Below are positions 24,401 through 38,300 of a stretch of 64,000 nucleotides of DNA, in pieces. Source of the DNA: Druceiella hillmani (Eukaryota > Arthropoda > Insecta > Lepidoptera > Hepialidae); assembly GCA_039881145.1 (NCBI GenBank), contig JAYKKI010000006.1, positions 16,216,501 to 16,280,500 of the forward strand. Reading direction: 5' to 3'. The translations under genes were made by a program, and so were the position numbers. Under the pieces are notes generated by a model, which saw only the letters and a program-made list of their open reading frames with translations, was not told the origin of the DNA and ran no database searches. The number at the start of each line of letters is the position of its first letter. Position 1 is the stretch's first letter.

Positions 24401-27400
24401 AAACTACTAGAAGCAAAATTATAAACACACGAGAAGTTTACCTAAAGTTTACAGGAAAATTATTGCAATCTCTCTAGATTTCGTTAATTGTTTTGTAAAG
24501 TTTTTGATTAACTGTATTGTTAATATTGTTTTATATTACTAAAAAATATAATAAAATTGTAATGATGAGAAACAGTGTACAATGGACAAATATTTTGGAT
24601 TTAAATTACGCCAAAAAAAACTTTTCAGTTAGCACTTTGATTTGGGAAAAAATTTTTGTGAAAATAAAATAAATATTCCTGCAAAATAATATAGTGCCAT
24701 CATAATTGAATTTTAGTTGAAACTTACTTTTTTACTAGTTGTTTTAATAAAATTTAATTTATAGTTTGTTGGATAAATAACAAAATAGTAGCAGTAATAC
24801 ACCACGCACAGATAATTTTGGTATCTAAGGACCACGAAATTGAAAAAAGAAGATCTCCATAATAGATGTTTATCTAGATGTTTATATAGAGACCTGAAAT
24901 TCATTCAAACTCAGTCTAAAGCAACACAGGCCACAAAATATAGACCTGTATAGAACCTAACTCATGACCTCATAAAGAAAACTAAGAATCTTACCACTGT
25001 CAGGTATCTTACTGTTAGATGACAATAATACAAAAGTAGAAGTAATAATTTCCAATATAAAACTAAAGTGCCATAACTTACAAACTCTAATTAAATATTT
25101 TTAATTAATAGGTTGTTACAAGTAGGGGGAAGACTTTTTATGGAAAGAGGATCCACAATTAAATGAAACTATGTAATGTCGTATTATTTCTACTTTCTTT
25201 AAATTCCTTAGTACGACCTAGGTTTCATTATATTACGACATCACCTGAAGATGTTGTAATATAACGAAACCTAGGTTGTGGTAAAGAACTTAAAGGAAGT
25301 AGAAATAATACTACATCACGTAGTTTCATTTAATTGTGAATAATGAAGTTCTACAAAATTAATGCCAAATATATTCAATATTTGGAAAGAGGTTTTATAC
25401 CATTTTATATCTACAAAATAACATATTCGTAGCTGAAATACCTGTATTAATATCAAACAGTGGAAACCAATTAAATGATCTAGGTGCAGACAATTTCCAT
25501 TTGTAATTAAGTTAAGATGTGTCGTGGAATATATCAATGTAAGGGATGTATAATTTTATACATTTTAACTATGGTTGGTAAATGAAAATGGAGTTGCACC
25601 TAAAAGAAATGTTATGCTCATTTTCAGACGTCACAGATTAATTTCAAATGTTACAGATACGCAATAAATGTTTCGTACAATGTTGACTAAATTAGACAAA
25701 GGAAACATATTAATGGAAATTGTGAGACGGCTTCGCTCCATCATAGGAGCAGGAATTTTTGATTTTTCAGGTTTGTCATAACCTGAATAATGAGAGATGT
25801 ATATACTTGTATTACTGTAATCAATTAAATCAAAGAAAATTATATAACAGTGAACGCATTACACTTGATAGTGGACCTAGAATTAAAATACATCATTAAG
25901 CCTGTTGAAGTTGTGTCATCCTGACTGTATATAGAATATTTATAATTTTTAAAAGAAAAATTTAATTAGGAATCTCCACAGAAAAATAAAAACAAGAATT
26001 ACTCTCACGTTATAACTATAGTCTGGTAGAGTACAGTTGCAGAAAAGTAATATTAAGTATTGGCTTTTTGTGATTCAATTTACTCTAAATATTCTAACTA
26101 GGAGTGAAAACACAAAATAATCGTAATAAAGTCAAAATTAATTCTTTTTATAGCAAAAGAGCATTAGCTTTTTTAATGTGAAAAATTAGAACTTTGATAC
26201 TTTTGTAAAATTAATAGAAATTGTGAGATTAAGACCTTAAGATTAAACACTATTTAAGCCTAATAAATTTTTGACAGAAAGAGGGCATTGAAAATTTAAG
26301 TGATCCTGAAATTGCTAAGCAATATTTTTTTGTGAGAAAACCGTAAAGCTAATACCTATTGACTTAAGGTTGTAATTTTCACAATTTTCCTAAAGTTCTA
26401 ATATCTCAAAAACTAAGAGATTTTTACTACAGTTGATTTTTTGTTATTCTATATAGTCATAAATGGACCTATTATTCCATACCAGTTTAACCATTTGAGT
26501 GCCGACAAGGGCCATAGTGCTCGTGCACGTACTGACTAAATTTGCCACGAGCGCGATAGCACTCACGAAATCAGTTGCCGTTTAGTGTACAGCAGGGAAG
26601 GTCGCTTGCACGAATCGCTATTTTTTTATTTTTCTACGTGTTACATAAAGTTCAAATTATAATATTATTAATAATTACAATATAAAAAGGATCCAGGAAA
26701 AGAAAATTTTTAACCCATAATGTCAGAATACGAAAATAATTCGAGTGAAAATGATCATTTTTCAAGTTGTGAAGAAAGTCATAGTGGGAATGAGGTGCGC
26801 TCACAATTTGGCGTTATGCAAATTTTGAGTGACAGTGATAATAGTGACGATAACAATTATTTTGTTGATACGGAGGATGTATCTGACTGGGAAAATGACG
26901 ATGTGACTTTGATTTCAGTTTTTGTTATAATTTTTGTTCTCAATATGTATTTCCATAATTTTCTTTGTATTTTATTATCCTTGTACAAGTTTTTATCCTT
27001 GTACATCGAAAAAATTATTAAAATTGGATAATATTTGGAAGAGATACAGTTTTTTTTTTCAAGACAAGGGTAACTGACATCAAAAACAAAACATTTCTTT
27101 GGTATTTTTAAGTATATATGAGTAAAAAACCATGCACTAAAACGGTTAAAGCAAAAGAAACCGATTCCGAAGATGATATTAAGTCTGTAGGTACTCACTT
27201 CTGGCTCCTAACGAATCACCTTTTATACCATCTGATAGAAAACTGATTATTTTGTTACAAAATGTGAACATGAAGATTTTATTTAAATAAATTCTACATG
27301 TTCACATTTTAACTATAAAATTAACTCCAAAATGAGGAAATCATATTAAAAATGAAGTTATTATTCATATGTTTTAGTAAAATATCTTAAAAACCTATAA

Positions 27401-30400
27401 ACTTTATACGAGGTAAGTGTTGGAAAAGCCAGTAAAAGATATTATAGTATAAAACCTTTATGATACATAGAAAGTATTTCTCCACGGCCTATGGTCGATG
27501 ATATTTTGTCGGTTTCCACAACAGATGTTGAAAAGTTTATACCCAAACCAAAAATGTTATGTCGAACTATGTATCAATTTAACATGGCACACTTAACAAA
27601 CTACGCAGTATCGTGGGGCTTTTCAAGATAGTGCTTTAGAATGTATGCAACACATGCAAAAAGGCCACTTTTAGAGCAGAATATTACATAAAAAGGACCT
27701 TATTTTTCAGACCCATCAAAGAAACCTCATAATAATTTTAAAATACCCATTCAAAGAGATCCCCTCAAAGGTGTACATAAAATTTTTGTACAATACAATA
27801 TCTAAAATTTACATATTTTTGCAAAACACACACCTTTGTAGCGAGCACAAATAGTTATAAATATGCCAAATTTCAGCCCTAAAATTATCTTTGAATAAAT
27901 TCCTGTGACATATGGACAGAGGGTGTAGCGAAACAAGAAGGGTTCCTTGTGTGGCTATGGAACCTACAAATGAAATTATACATATACTTTTTTTCTATTA
28001 AAACTATATTTTAAACAGTTTTCCAAACACCTAGGTTGGTTTATGGAATATATATAGATTTTTAATACATATACTTTTTTCTATTAAAACTATATTTTAA
28101 ACGGTTTTCCAAACACCTAGGCTGGTTTATGGAATATATATAGATTTTTAATACATATACTTTTTTCTATTAAAACTATATTTTAAACGGTTTTCCAAAC
28201 ACCTAGGTTGGTTTATGGAATATATATAGATTTTTAATACATATACTTTTTTCTATTAAAACTATATTTTAAACGGTTTTCCAAACACCTAGGTTGGTTT
28301 ATGGAATATATATAGATTTTTAAGTATAGTGATATCTATAGTTTAAAACAATAAAAACATTTTAAGTAATTAGTTTTTTATAGTCATTGTCTCTCTACAT
28401 CTTTCGTTAATATCTTTTGTTCGTTTTGTGTATTGCTCGAGTGTAGTTGTATAGATCTACATAGATACGTAAGTTTACCATAAGCTACATTGTTGCAGAC
28501 AACAGTATTGCTGCTATAAACTTGCCTAAAATAATAGATAAAAATAGAAGAATAAATAAAATTAATATCTAATTTTAAATCCGGTCTTTTAGAATAAAAG
28601 AAATTAACTGTTAGAGTGCGGACGAGCACCATCGTGCTCGTGCACATACTGACTAAATATGCCATGAGCGCGATGGCGAAATCAGTTACTGTTTAATGCG
28701 CGATAGGGGAGGTCGCTCGCATATGTCACTAATTTTTTATCTTTCTATGTGTTACATAAAGTTCAAATTATAATATTATTAGTAATTACAATATAAAAAG
28801 GATCCAGAAAAAGAAAATGTTTAACCCATAATGTCGGAATACGAAAATAATTTGAGTGAAAATGATTGTTTTTCAAGTTGTGAAGAAAGTGATAGTGGGA
28901 GTGACATTGTGGTGCGCTCACAATTTGGCGTAATGCAAATTTTGAGTGATAGTGACAATAGCAATTATTTTGCTGATACGGAGGACGTACCGGACTGTGA
29001 AAATACGACGTGACCTTTGTTTCACTTTTTGTTATAATTTTTGTTCACAATATACATTTCCATAATTTTCTTTGTTTTTTATTATCATTGTACAAGTTTT
29101 TATTAAGAAAACACCGAAAAAATTATTAAAATTGGATAATTTTTGGAACAGATACAGTTTTTTTCCAGACAAGGGTAAATGACATCAAAAACAAAAGATT
29201 TCTTTGGCATTTTTAAGTATATATGAGTAAAAAACCATGGCACTAAAATGATTAATATTCAACAAATGTTTAGATAAATTTTAGGTAAAAGGAAAATTTA
29301 TTCCTGTGTTAGCCACTGGTAAATTTGTTTGTGTAAGTCTGTACAATAATTATTTAGTTATAATTATTAGTATGACCAACGTTTTAATTAAGTTATTATT
29401 TTATCTATACCTACAATAGATATTATAAAATTAAACTTATTTCAATCAAAATATTCTATTCATTGTCATCATGTAAAATAAAGTTATCAAAACACATTAT
29501 TTCTACCTTTCTTGTGTCAACCCTAATAGAAGTTGATTATATGTATGAAAACAGTAATGGTTTGACTTCTAACCTCGCTTTTTTTCAAAAGGTCTCAATA
29601 TGTTTTGATTGTGCGCCTTTATTTTAATGAACACCATACCGATAAAAAATAAGTTTTACAAATAGGTAGAATTAACATATATGCGAAATTTGGTTTAACC
29701 CCTAAGCTTTGCCTAGCAAATTTGCGACCGATACAACAGCAAATTTTCAATGATAGTGTTATACAAGATATTACTCCCGGCAAAGAGAGCTCATAAATCT
29801 TCTAGTATATTAAAATATAATTACCAGGCAGAAATCACATGGCAGTTCACACATTTGTATATCAACACATAGAAGCAAACGAATGTTAACCAATATTTTT
29901 TGTACAGCAATTGACACTGTCAGTGTGGGAACTTACTGGAACCGCATTGGAAAGTGTTAATAACATTTTTCAGTAGCATGTGTATATTAAATTTACTCAA
30001 TATTATGGATATGCATTTGTTAAATAGTCTTCAGAATATAGTAGCATCCACTCATTGCACAAAATATTTAATATCAAAAGAGATTCTTTTAAATTCAGTG
30101 AAAAATAATTTAAATCGCAATAAAATTGAATAAGCGTATGCAAGATTTATACCAGATCTCGTTAAAGATAACTTCTTAATTGATAAACATACCTCATTAG
30201 ATAAATACATTAGGTGCGAATTACATAAACTGTGAATTACATAAAAATATGAAAAGAAATTCTTTTAAATTCAGAGAAAAATAATTTAAATCACAATAAA
30301 ATTGAATAAGTGTATGGAAGATTTATACCACATCTGGTTAAAGATGACTTCTCAATTGATAAACATACCTCATTAGATAAATATGTGAGCAGCAAATGAC

Positions 30401-32164
30401 ATAAACTGTGAATTACATAAAAATATAAAAAGAGATTCTTTTAAAATCAGAGAAAAATAATTTAAATCACAATAAAATTGAATAAGCGTATGCAAGACTT
30501 TTACCAGAACCCGTTAAAGATTACTTGGGCATGAAATGATGGAACTATTGATTTTTCTTTTCATCCGGTATTCAAATATCTACTGGAAAGGAATTTATTC
30601 AGAGAATTGATCTAAATTGCTAACATACTCAAGTAGTATGTTGTGCTGATGCACTCAGACTGAGCCAATATTTATTTTGGACATATTTCCCCCCTTTTTC
30701 ATTTTACCTGCTAAACTATTAGCAGACAAGGTTTTCAATTCGTCAAAGACAACCTATTGGCGCTGGTGATGCAGAAATGAAGTTATTTAACATATACTCT
30801 TACCGCTTATATTCTTCAGTCAGTTAGACATTTGTCTAGAGTATATGCATCACTTTATGCTGGGGACATTGTAGCTCATTAGAGAACTTTTCCTGACAGC
30901 ACAACCTCGCAAACATTTGAAGAACAAAAGTTTAGAGGTAGACTATTATGAGTACAGGTTACGGATATTCTATTCACCTTATAATCTCCATTCTTCAATG
31001 CCCATGTTGAAAAAAGGAGTCTTAAAAGCACATATAGATATAAAATGTTATAAAATGATGCTTTGAAATGTGGAAGTCACTTCAAATATCGCAAACATTT
31101 GAAGAACAAAAGTTTACTGTAAAGTGTATGTTTAGTTTAGTAAAGGACACTATGAGTGCAGATTATGGATATTCTATTCATCTTTCTACCTCCATTCTCA
31201 ATGCCCATATTGAAAAAAAGAGTTTTGGAAGCACACGTGGATACAAAATATTATGGAATAGTGTTTCGAAATATGGAAGTTATTATTTCAACAAATGTCA
31301 TAAGGATTTATGACAGAAAACATCAAAACATTTCTTTTAACTTGCGCAATGTTGCACAACATCAATGTGAATGTAGATTTTTCACATACATCAATTTGAA
31401 AAAATTGGTCATTCACAGAGTACCTATACAAGTATACAAATATCAAGTAATTAGTGGAAACCAATGCTGTGACAGGGCCAGCTGTATGAAACGTTTTTAT
31501 AAAGAGACATATGTATTTAAGACCAGTTATTTTTGGTAAAAATGTATTTGTTTAATGAAGTTTATATGGACCGAAGAAAAGTTAAAATTAACTTTATTTT
31601 GTCAAATTCCCATTTTAATTGCAACCTAAAAGCTTTACTCTACTCTTCCCCGTTAGTCTAGATTACCTTGCATGCATATGTATGTATGTGTATGTTTTAC
31701 TAATACCCAAAGTCACAATGATACCTAAATATTATAAGTGCCCAAACATTTTGTAATAATACCCAAAGTCACAATAAAAAGTCAAACATATCTATAATAA
31801 CCTGTAAGGTAAACGTTTATCAGATTATTTCAGACAGCTTCCAAATTGTTTTCTTTACTATCAAACAGTTGAAAATAGGAAGCCTTTGAAGTTGATTTAA
31901 TATGTACATATTTTAATAAAAAACCTGGAGTCTATACTACCTTTTGCTAGCAATCAGTATCTCTGGTGCTCTGTACCAGCGTGTTGCTACATAGTCTGTC
32001 AAGCAAGGATCTGCTCCATCTTCATTTCCACCATTAAGATTTGATATTGATCTCGCTAAACCGAAGTCTGCAATCTTGATTCTAAATAATTAAAAATAAT
32101 TTTTTTACTAACGCAAAATGCAAACAAATACATTATGTATAAAAGGTTTTTTATGTTTTCTCCC

Positions 32165-32237
<73 letters not shown>

Positions 32238-32238
32238 G

Positions 32239-32299
<61 letters not shown>

Positions 32300-32300
32300 G

Positions 32301-32353
<53 letters not shown>

Positions 32354-35300
32354 TCAGAAAAAAATTGACTTTTTTGATCTGTTTTAAGTTTTTTTAAGAG
32401 TTCTCCACATAAAACGAATAGATATGAAGCTTAGCATGTCCTATAAAAAATGCAGTTCGTACTGATAGAAGTACATAGTTTTCATTCAAGCTGTCTGCTT
32501 TATTTATAGAGTGAATTCTCTCAATTTCTTCTAGATCTGATAGGTAATCTAAAGCTTCTGAACTGGGCTGTTGAGCATCGATCGTTAGCTCTAATATATC
32601 TACTACTATGTATACTGATATATCGTTATCACTAATATCTTGACCATTATCACTAAAAAATATTTGTGAGAAGAGTTGCAAGTCAACTTTTCGATATAAG
32701 GTATGCATAATCGATTCAAGATCTGAATTGTAAATGAAAAGCTAAAAAAGGGACCAGCGGGAAACAGGCTATCATAGTTACTTGTGTCATAATAAATTGA
32801 TTATTAGTAGGCTACTAAAAATGAGGAAAATAAATGATGAGAAAATATGATTTGATGACTTAATATTCATTACAGTTTAAAATTCATTGCAGTTTAAAAT
32901 TCATTGCAGTTTAAAAATACATTTAACCATGAACAATGATAATATTACTTGAAGATCAATTTTATTTAACAGATAGAAAATAATACCCAGCAGTTCAACA
33001 AGTGGCCTGCTTCAACAACCAAAATTGAAGTAAATAGGTTGCGACAGTAGTTGTGGTGACAAGTTCGCTTTAAGGTAGTGGCTACAAATTTACTTTCAGT
33101 CGGAAATTCTTTACAGACTTATTGAGTAAGGCGAGGAGTTGAACTCTCTTTTATTTTTCTATACGTTTGTTGGTGGCGATTTTGTATTTAATTTATATTC
33201 TTTTTTGTAAGAATTTCATAAAATAAAATATTTTCTTCACAGTTTAAACTGAAAATAATTTTTACTTATGTATTTTACATAAAACGATAGGTATATTTAT
33301 TAAAAAACCAGATTGATTAATGTGGCCACATATGTTAAATAGATGGAACAAGGTAAGAACTGAATGTCAGTGTGATAGATTTTATTAATTAACTAGCTAT
33401 TCCTATGACTTCAATTGCCTGTCCTGCCCGGCAGATTAATGCATCTGACGCCAGCTATTAAAATAATTGTAAAAGTAAACTCTTTTTTAAGTGAGTATAC
33501 TTTGTGTTGAAACGTCAAATAGACATAATGTTCTTTTAGTTGATCAATTGTTATAAAATATGTATGTTAAAGCACATATTTCATATATACGACACATATA
33601 TACTTTTATACATACATACATACACACATATATATATATATATATATATATTTATATCATGTGATATAACATATATGAGGTTGCGTTTTCAAGTTTGCGG
33701 AATGGGGGATAAGAAGTCGGATGAAAAATACAAATTAATTTGTCTTTATCAATATATTCACCTGCTATCCTAATACATTTTTCCCGTCTTCATTAAAAAA
33801 ATGTTATATATATATTTTACCCCAGACCCACAAACAGAGTCCACCAGTAAAAATTTATTGAAACCCTTTTAATTATTCTTTTGTGATACGTAAACAAATA
33901 AACAGATTTGCAGACAAACAGAGAAACCTTTAGAAAGCAAAATTTTTGTATTCCATAAATTTTGTTATATTCCCATGAATCATTTTTTTGTAATTATCTT
34001 TAATGTACAGGTGGACCATTTGTACAGTTTTGATATATATAGACAATAAAGTACGTAAAAAACAAATAAATACAGCCTAAAACTAAACTTACCAAAGTAA
34101 TTAAATTATAAACATTGACAGTAGATTCAAATTTTAAACAAATTGAGAAATCATAGTAAATTTATAACAAATGCATGCAATATCAAAAAATGTTATGTGC
34201 GAAAGAAATAATGCTTGCTCCCTCAAGCGTCTGCCAGCGTTCGGGTTATTTACTCAAACACTATAACCTCTCACATCATTCCACACTTCACTTCTGGCCA
34301 CGCTCATTTCATCAATGAATGTCCAGGTGGAAAACTTGGTTGTATGATTTAAAATATATGAAGTGCCAATTACGATAATACTTTCCTGTTACTAATACGC
34401 ATCGGGTAAACATTCTTTGTCATTATATAAATGCAATATAAATGAATTTTTGAGGATATTAAATTTGCGTCAATCAGTAGATACTGATAAAGTGAAAAAA
34501 TTCTAATGAAATAAAAACTAAATGTCACTATTTCAAGTAAACCCCTGTATTCTTCGAAAAAACTCCATCTAAGTTGAATCAATAGTCTTTAGGTGACACG
34601 TATTAAAACAGACAAAAATTCAAAGTACTATATTTTTTATTGTATTACTTTTATTACATAACCCTTAATTATTGTTTTGAATTATATATGATTGGGTAGG
34701 GTTGTTGGATTATGGTTTAGGTTATGTATGGTATTTGGATTGGGGGTATTTTGAGAGAATTTATGGTATTTGGATTGGAGGTATTTTGAGTTGGGTAAGG
34801 TTATATTGGTTTAACTTAAGTTGGGTTGGGTAATGTCATGTTGGGTTAGGTTGAGTTATTGTTGGGTTATGTTGCTTTGGGTGAATTGGATTGTATTATA
34901 TTTGGTTATTTTGAGTTGGGTCGGGTTATATTCAGTTACGTTGGGTTAGGTTATGTTGGACCTGGTTGGATTATACTGGATCTGTTTGGGTTATGTTAAT
35001 TTGGGTTGTGTTATGTTAAATTGAATTGTATTACGTTAGATTGGGTTGAGTTATGTCTGATTATGTTGGGTGGAGTTGAGTTGGATTGTGCTGTTGTTGT
35101 TAGGCTGGGTTATATTGAGTTGGGTTGGGTTATATTCAGTTACGTTGGGTTGGGTTATGTTGGGTTATGTTCGGTTCAATTGGGTTACATTGGCCATGTT
35201 GGGTTGAATCAAGTAATGTTGGGTTATGTTTAGTTATGTTGGATTAGGTTCTGTTTTGTTGGATTATGATAGTTTAAATTGAGTCGGGTTCGGTTATGTT

Positions 35301-38300
35301 CGGTTAGGCTGGGTTATGCTTGGTTATGTTGGGTTGGGTTATGTTGGGACTGGTTGGGTTATATTGGCTGATATTGGGTTGTGTTGGGTTATGTAGGGTG
35401 ATTTTGGGTTGGGTTTTATTATGTTGAGTATTATTGGGTTTGATTGGTTTATATTGGGTTAGGTTATGTCATGTTGGATTATTTTAGGTTGAGCTGGTTT
35501 ATGTCAAGTTTAGGATTATATTATGTTGGGTTGGGTTAGGTTATGTCTGGTTATGTTAGGTTACCATAGGGCCTTCTATTGATCTATTTACATAGTTAAA
35601 TTAAACATTTGTGTATTGTTGTTATTGTGCTAAAATATTAAACTTGTGTAAAAATATTAAACTTGAATATCCCCTTATTGAGTAAACCGGTCTAAAATAA
35701 ACCTATGTTTTCAAAAACTCCATCTTAATTGAGTTAGTAGTTTTTATGCAATCCAAGTTCAAATAGACAAAAATTTCGAAAACTATTTCTTTGTGTTCTA
35801 TTACGTTTATACCTGTTTGTAAATATCTTTAATGTAGATATGACAATTCCACAATTTTATTATATGTGTGGATCAAAAATTTTTTTAGAATAGCTATTGT
35901 AAAAGCTCCATCAAATATTCTCATTAAAAATATAAAGAGAAATTCAATCATATTTTCAATAGAAAATTCTGTAACTGTCACAATGAAAATTCACTTTGAT
36001 AATTTCATTTGTTTACAACAATTTTCATTACATACAATTGTAATCAGAAATATTATTACTAAAAATGTTAATTAGTTGGCGTTAAAAAGAAAAAAAAAAC
36101 TAACTGCTACCGATAGAATGGCTATTTGAATATTGGCCAAAATTTATATTTTGAAAACTCTCACTCATTTTATGACAAATATAGTAAATAATAGTGCTTG
36201 CGAATATATTTGCTTGTGGCAGTACGATTCACATTTACATCGATTTATATGATCACAGCTTGGCTTATATTAAGTATTATTAAGGCCGCCATGTTAAATT
36301 TCTAAAATGTTTATTCTGACCACAATTAATGGCCAAAGTATTTAGATTAAAATTATTTTAAAACTTTGTCACATTTTACCATTTTATTGATTAAAATGAG
36401 TATTAAAATACATTATCATTAAACAGGTGTGTGTGTATGTGTGCTTGAGCGTATGCGTGTTTGCATGCGCATGTACGTATGCATGTGTGCATGTGCGTGC
36501 ATCGTACAAGTGTGTGTTTACACATTAATCTACAAAATTATTTCAGTACTTTTGCAAATAATTTTTTGATTTTTGTATTTTACCACCTTTTTTCTGTAGT
36601 AGAAGCAGGAAAAGCATATTTTTTGTTTTCATTTGTATACTGCCCAATGTTTTCTTTCTAATAAATCGTTTCAAATATTTACGTGACAACTGTTTATTTT
36701 ACTTAGTACGAACTATTCATTTTTATTATGCATGTCATAAGTAGAGAAAATCTTGAAAATAGGTTCTTCAATGATATAAATAAAACTTAATGTTTTTTCT
36801 CAAATTTCTAGTTAATTTTAAATAAATTAAACCAATAAAATTAATTTTAAACAAATCAAGCTATAATTTATTGCAATTACTGCTACAAATATTATTACAA
36901 ATTGCCCTAACTAATAATATAATTACGAAAGTGTGATGTGTCCTTTCACGTAATAGTGCAGCAACATATGGACTTTATTTTTTGTACAAATATATCTAGC
37001 AGATCAAGATTAAATAAACTACTTATTATCGCCAGAAATGTTACCCTAACTAACATAAATGCAAAAGTGTGTTTGTTTGTCCTTCTTTTACGTCGCAATG
37101 GGATCGGCGTAAGTTGTACAGATGTAATTAATGGACTGAGAAATGAAATAACCTACTTAATATTACTGGAAATCTCATCCTAACTCATATTATAAATACC
37201 AAATTGTTTTTGTTTTTTTTTATTTCATTTTTCATAGATAGTTGGCGAGCATAGAAATGACATAGGCTACTTTTACCCACGATGGATTGGAGGAGATATA
37301 TGCGTTTAGGGTGAGAGGTTATTTGTGTGTGCAATTCAATGTTTCCATTTATCTTATTGCAAACGAATGTTTCTATTTATCTCCCAAATCCTACATATAG
37401 TGATTATATACGCAATAGGTAAAACATTCTATATGTATATAAAATTGAATTATATATATAACATATATATATAAAATTGAATTTGATAACGGAAATTCAA
37501 ACGTTACACAAAATTCTCCAATGACATTTTCCAAATCCCACTTTTTGAAAAATAACATTTTACGTTTTTCAGTATCGAGCAATTAAGGTGTTTTAATTTG
37601 GGTAAAAAATTGTTTAATTGGACAACACCAATAAAAATTGAGCGCTTCTGTTAATAATCTTCTATATTTTAAAAGGTTCATAGTTAATTGAAAACAAAAT
37701 TAAGTAATAGTTTTTACGTATGAAAAGTAAGCACCATTTGTTTCTTTTGCAGTCCAGTTTGAGCTGTGTCTTAAATTGCACTAACAGCCGTATTTTGCTA
37801 CGCATTTTATGCATAGTTTTTTGGACACACTATCGTGTGTGTTCTCGCCTTCTGGAGTACTCATTATTCTAAGTACCCACCGCATTAAATATGTACTCAT
37901 CACATAGGATCAACTTTTCATCACAGATAACAATATGATTCACTATCAATTTGTTATTACAGCAATTGGGTGTTTGACTAAATTTTTTTTTTATTAATCA
38001 TAATTTCTAGGTACAAGCTGATGAAGAGTGAAAATTTTTTTAATAATCTTAAAAATTTACCGAATTATGATAGTTTCAATTTAACCTTTAGAGAAGGACG
38101 GCATATTTATAGTAACAAATTTTTTTTTTACATATGTCAATGTTGAATAAAACAACTCTTTCTGATATAGTGATAATATCGTGTATTACACTACATTTTA
38201 TTAATGTTTAATTAGAACGGCCACTTACTCCCTTTTCACTTTTATTTACTACATCATTATAAAATAAGAAGTAACACGTATCTTGTGTTTTTAATAAATC

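Larger units (their letters stand above)
15874..31940 (-). other. ERK7 intron 3 (16.1 kb)
   Basis: The largest intron. Contains repeat duplications at 16.5-17.2 kb, a (TA)n tract, one of a dispersed repeat pair (19052), palindromic element copies 2 and 3, piggyBac-like copies C and D, and tandem arrays at 28.0 and 30.1 kb. The stretches 17186-18292, 18402-19051, 20002-23095, 23526-25151, 25386-26486, 27311-27978, 29256-30075 and 31540-31940 are AT-rich without a supportable gene. A slightly GC-richer island at about 22640-22865, with CCGATATCGG, remains unexplained. Confidence 0.65.

Noticed and set aside
32394..32708. 104-codon minus-strand frame with an acidic segment ([13 protein letters not shown])
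   Set aside because: No family recognised, no flanking element and no splice context with ERK7; could be a decayed transposase N-terminus but cannot be supported.
35006..35233. 75-codon frame in the G-rich tract
   Set aside because: The Leu/Gly/Val/Tyr repetition follows from TTGGGTTATG words.
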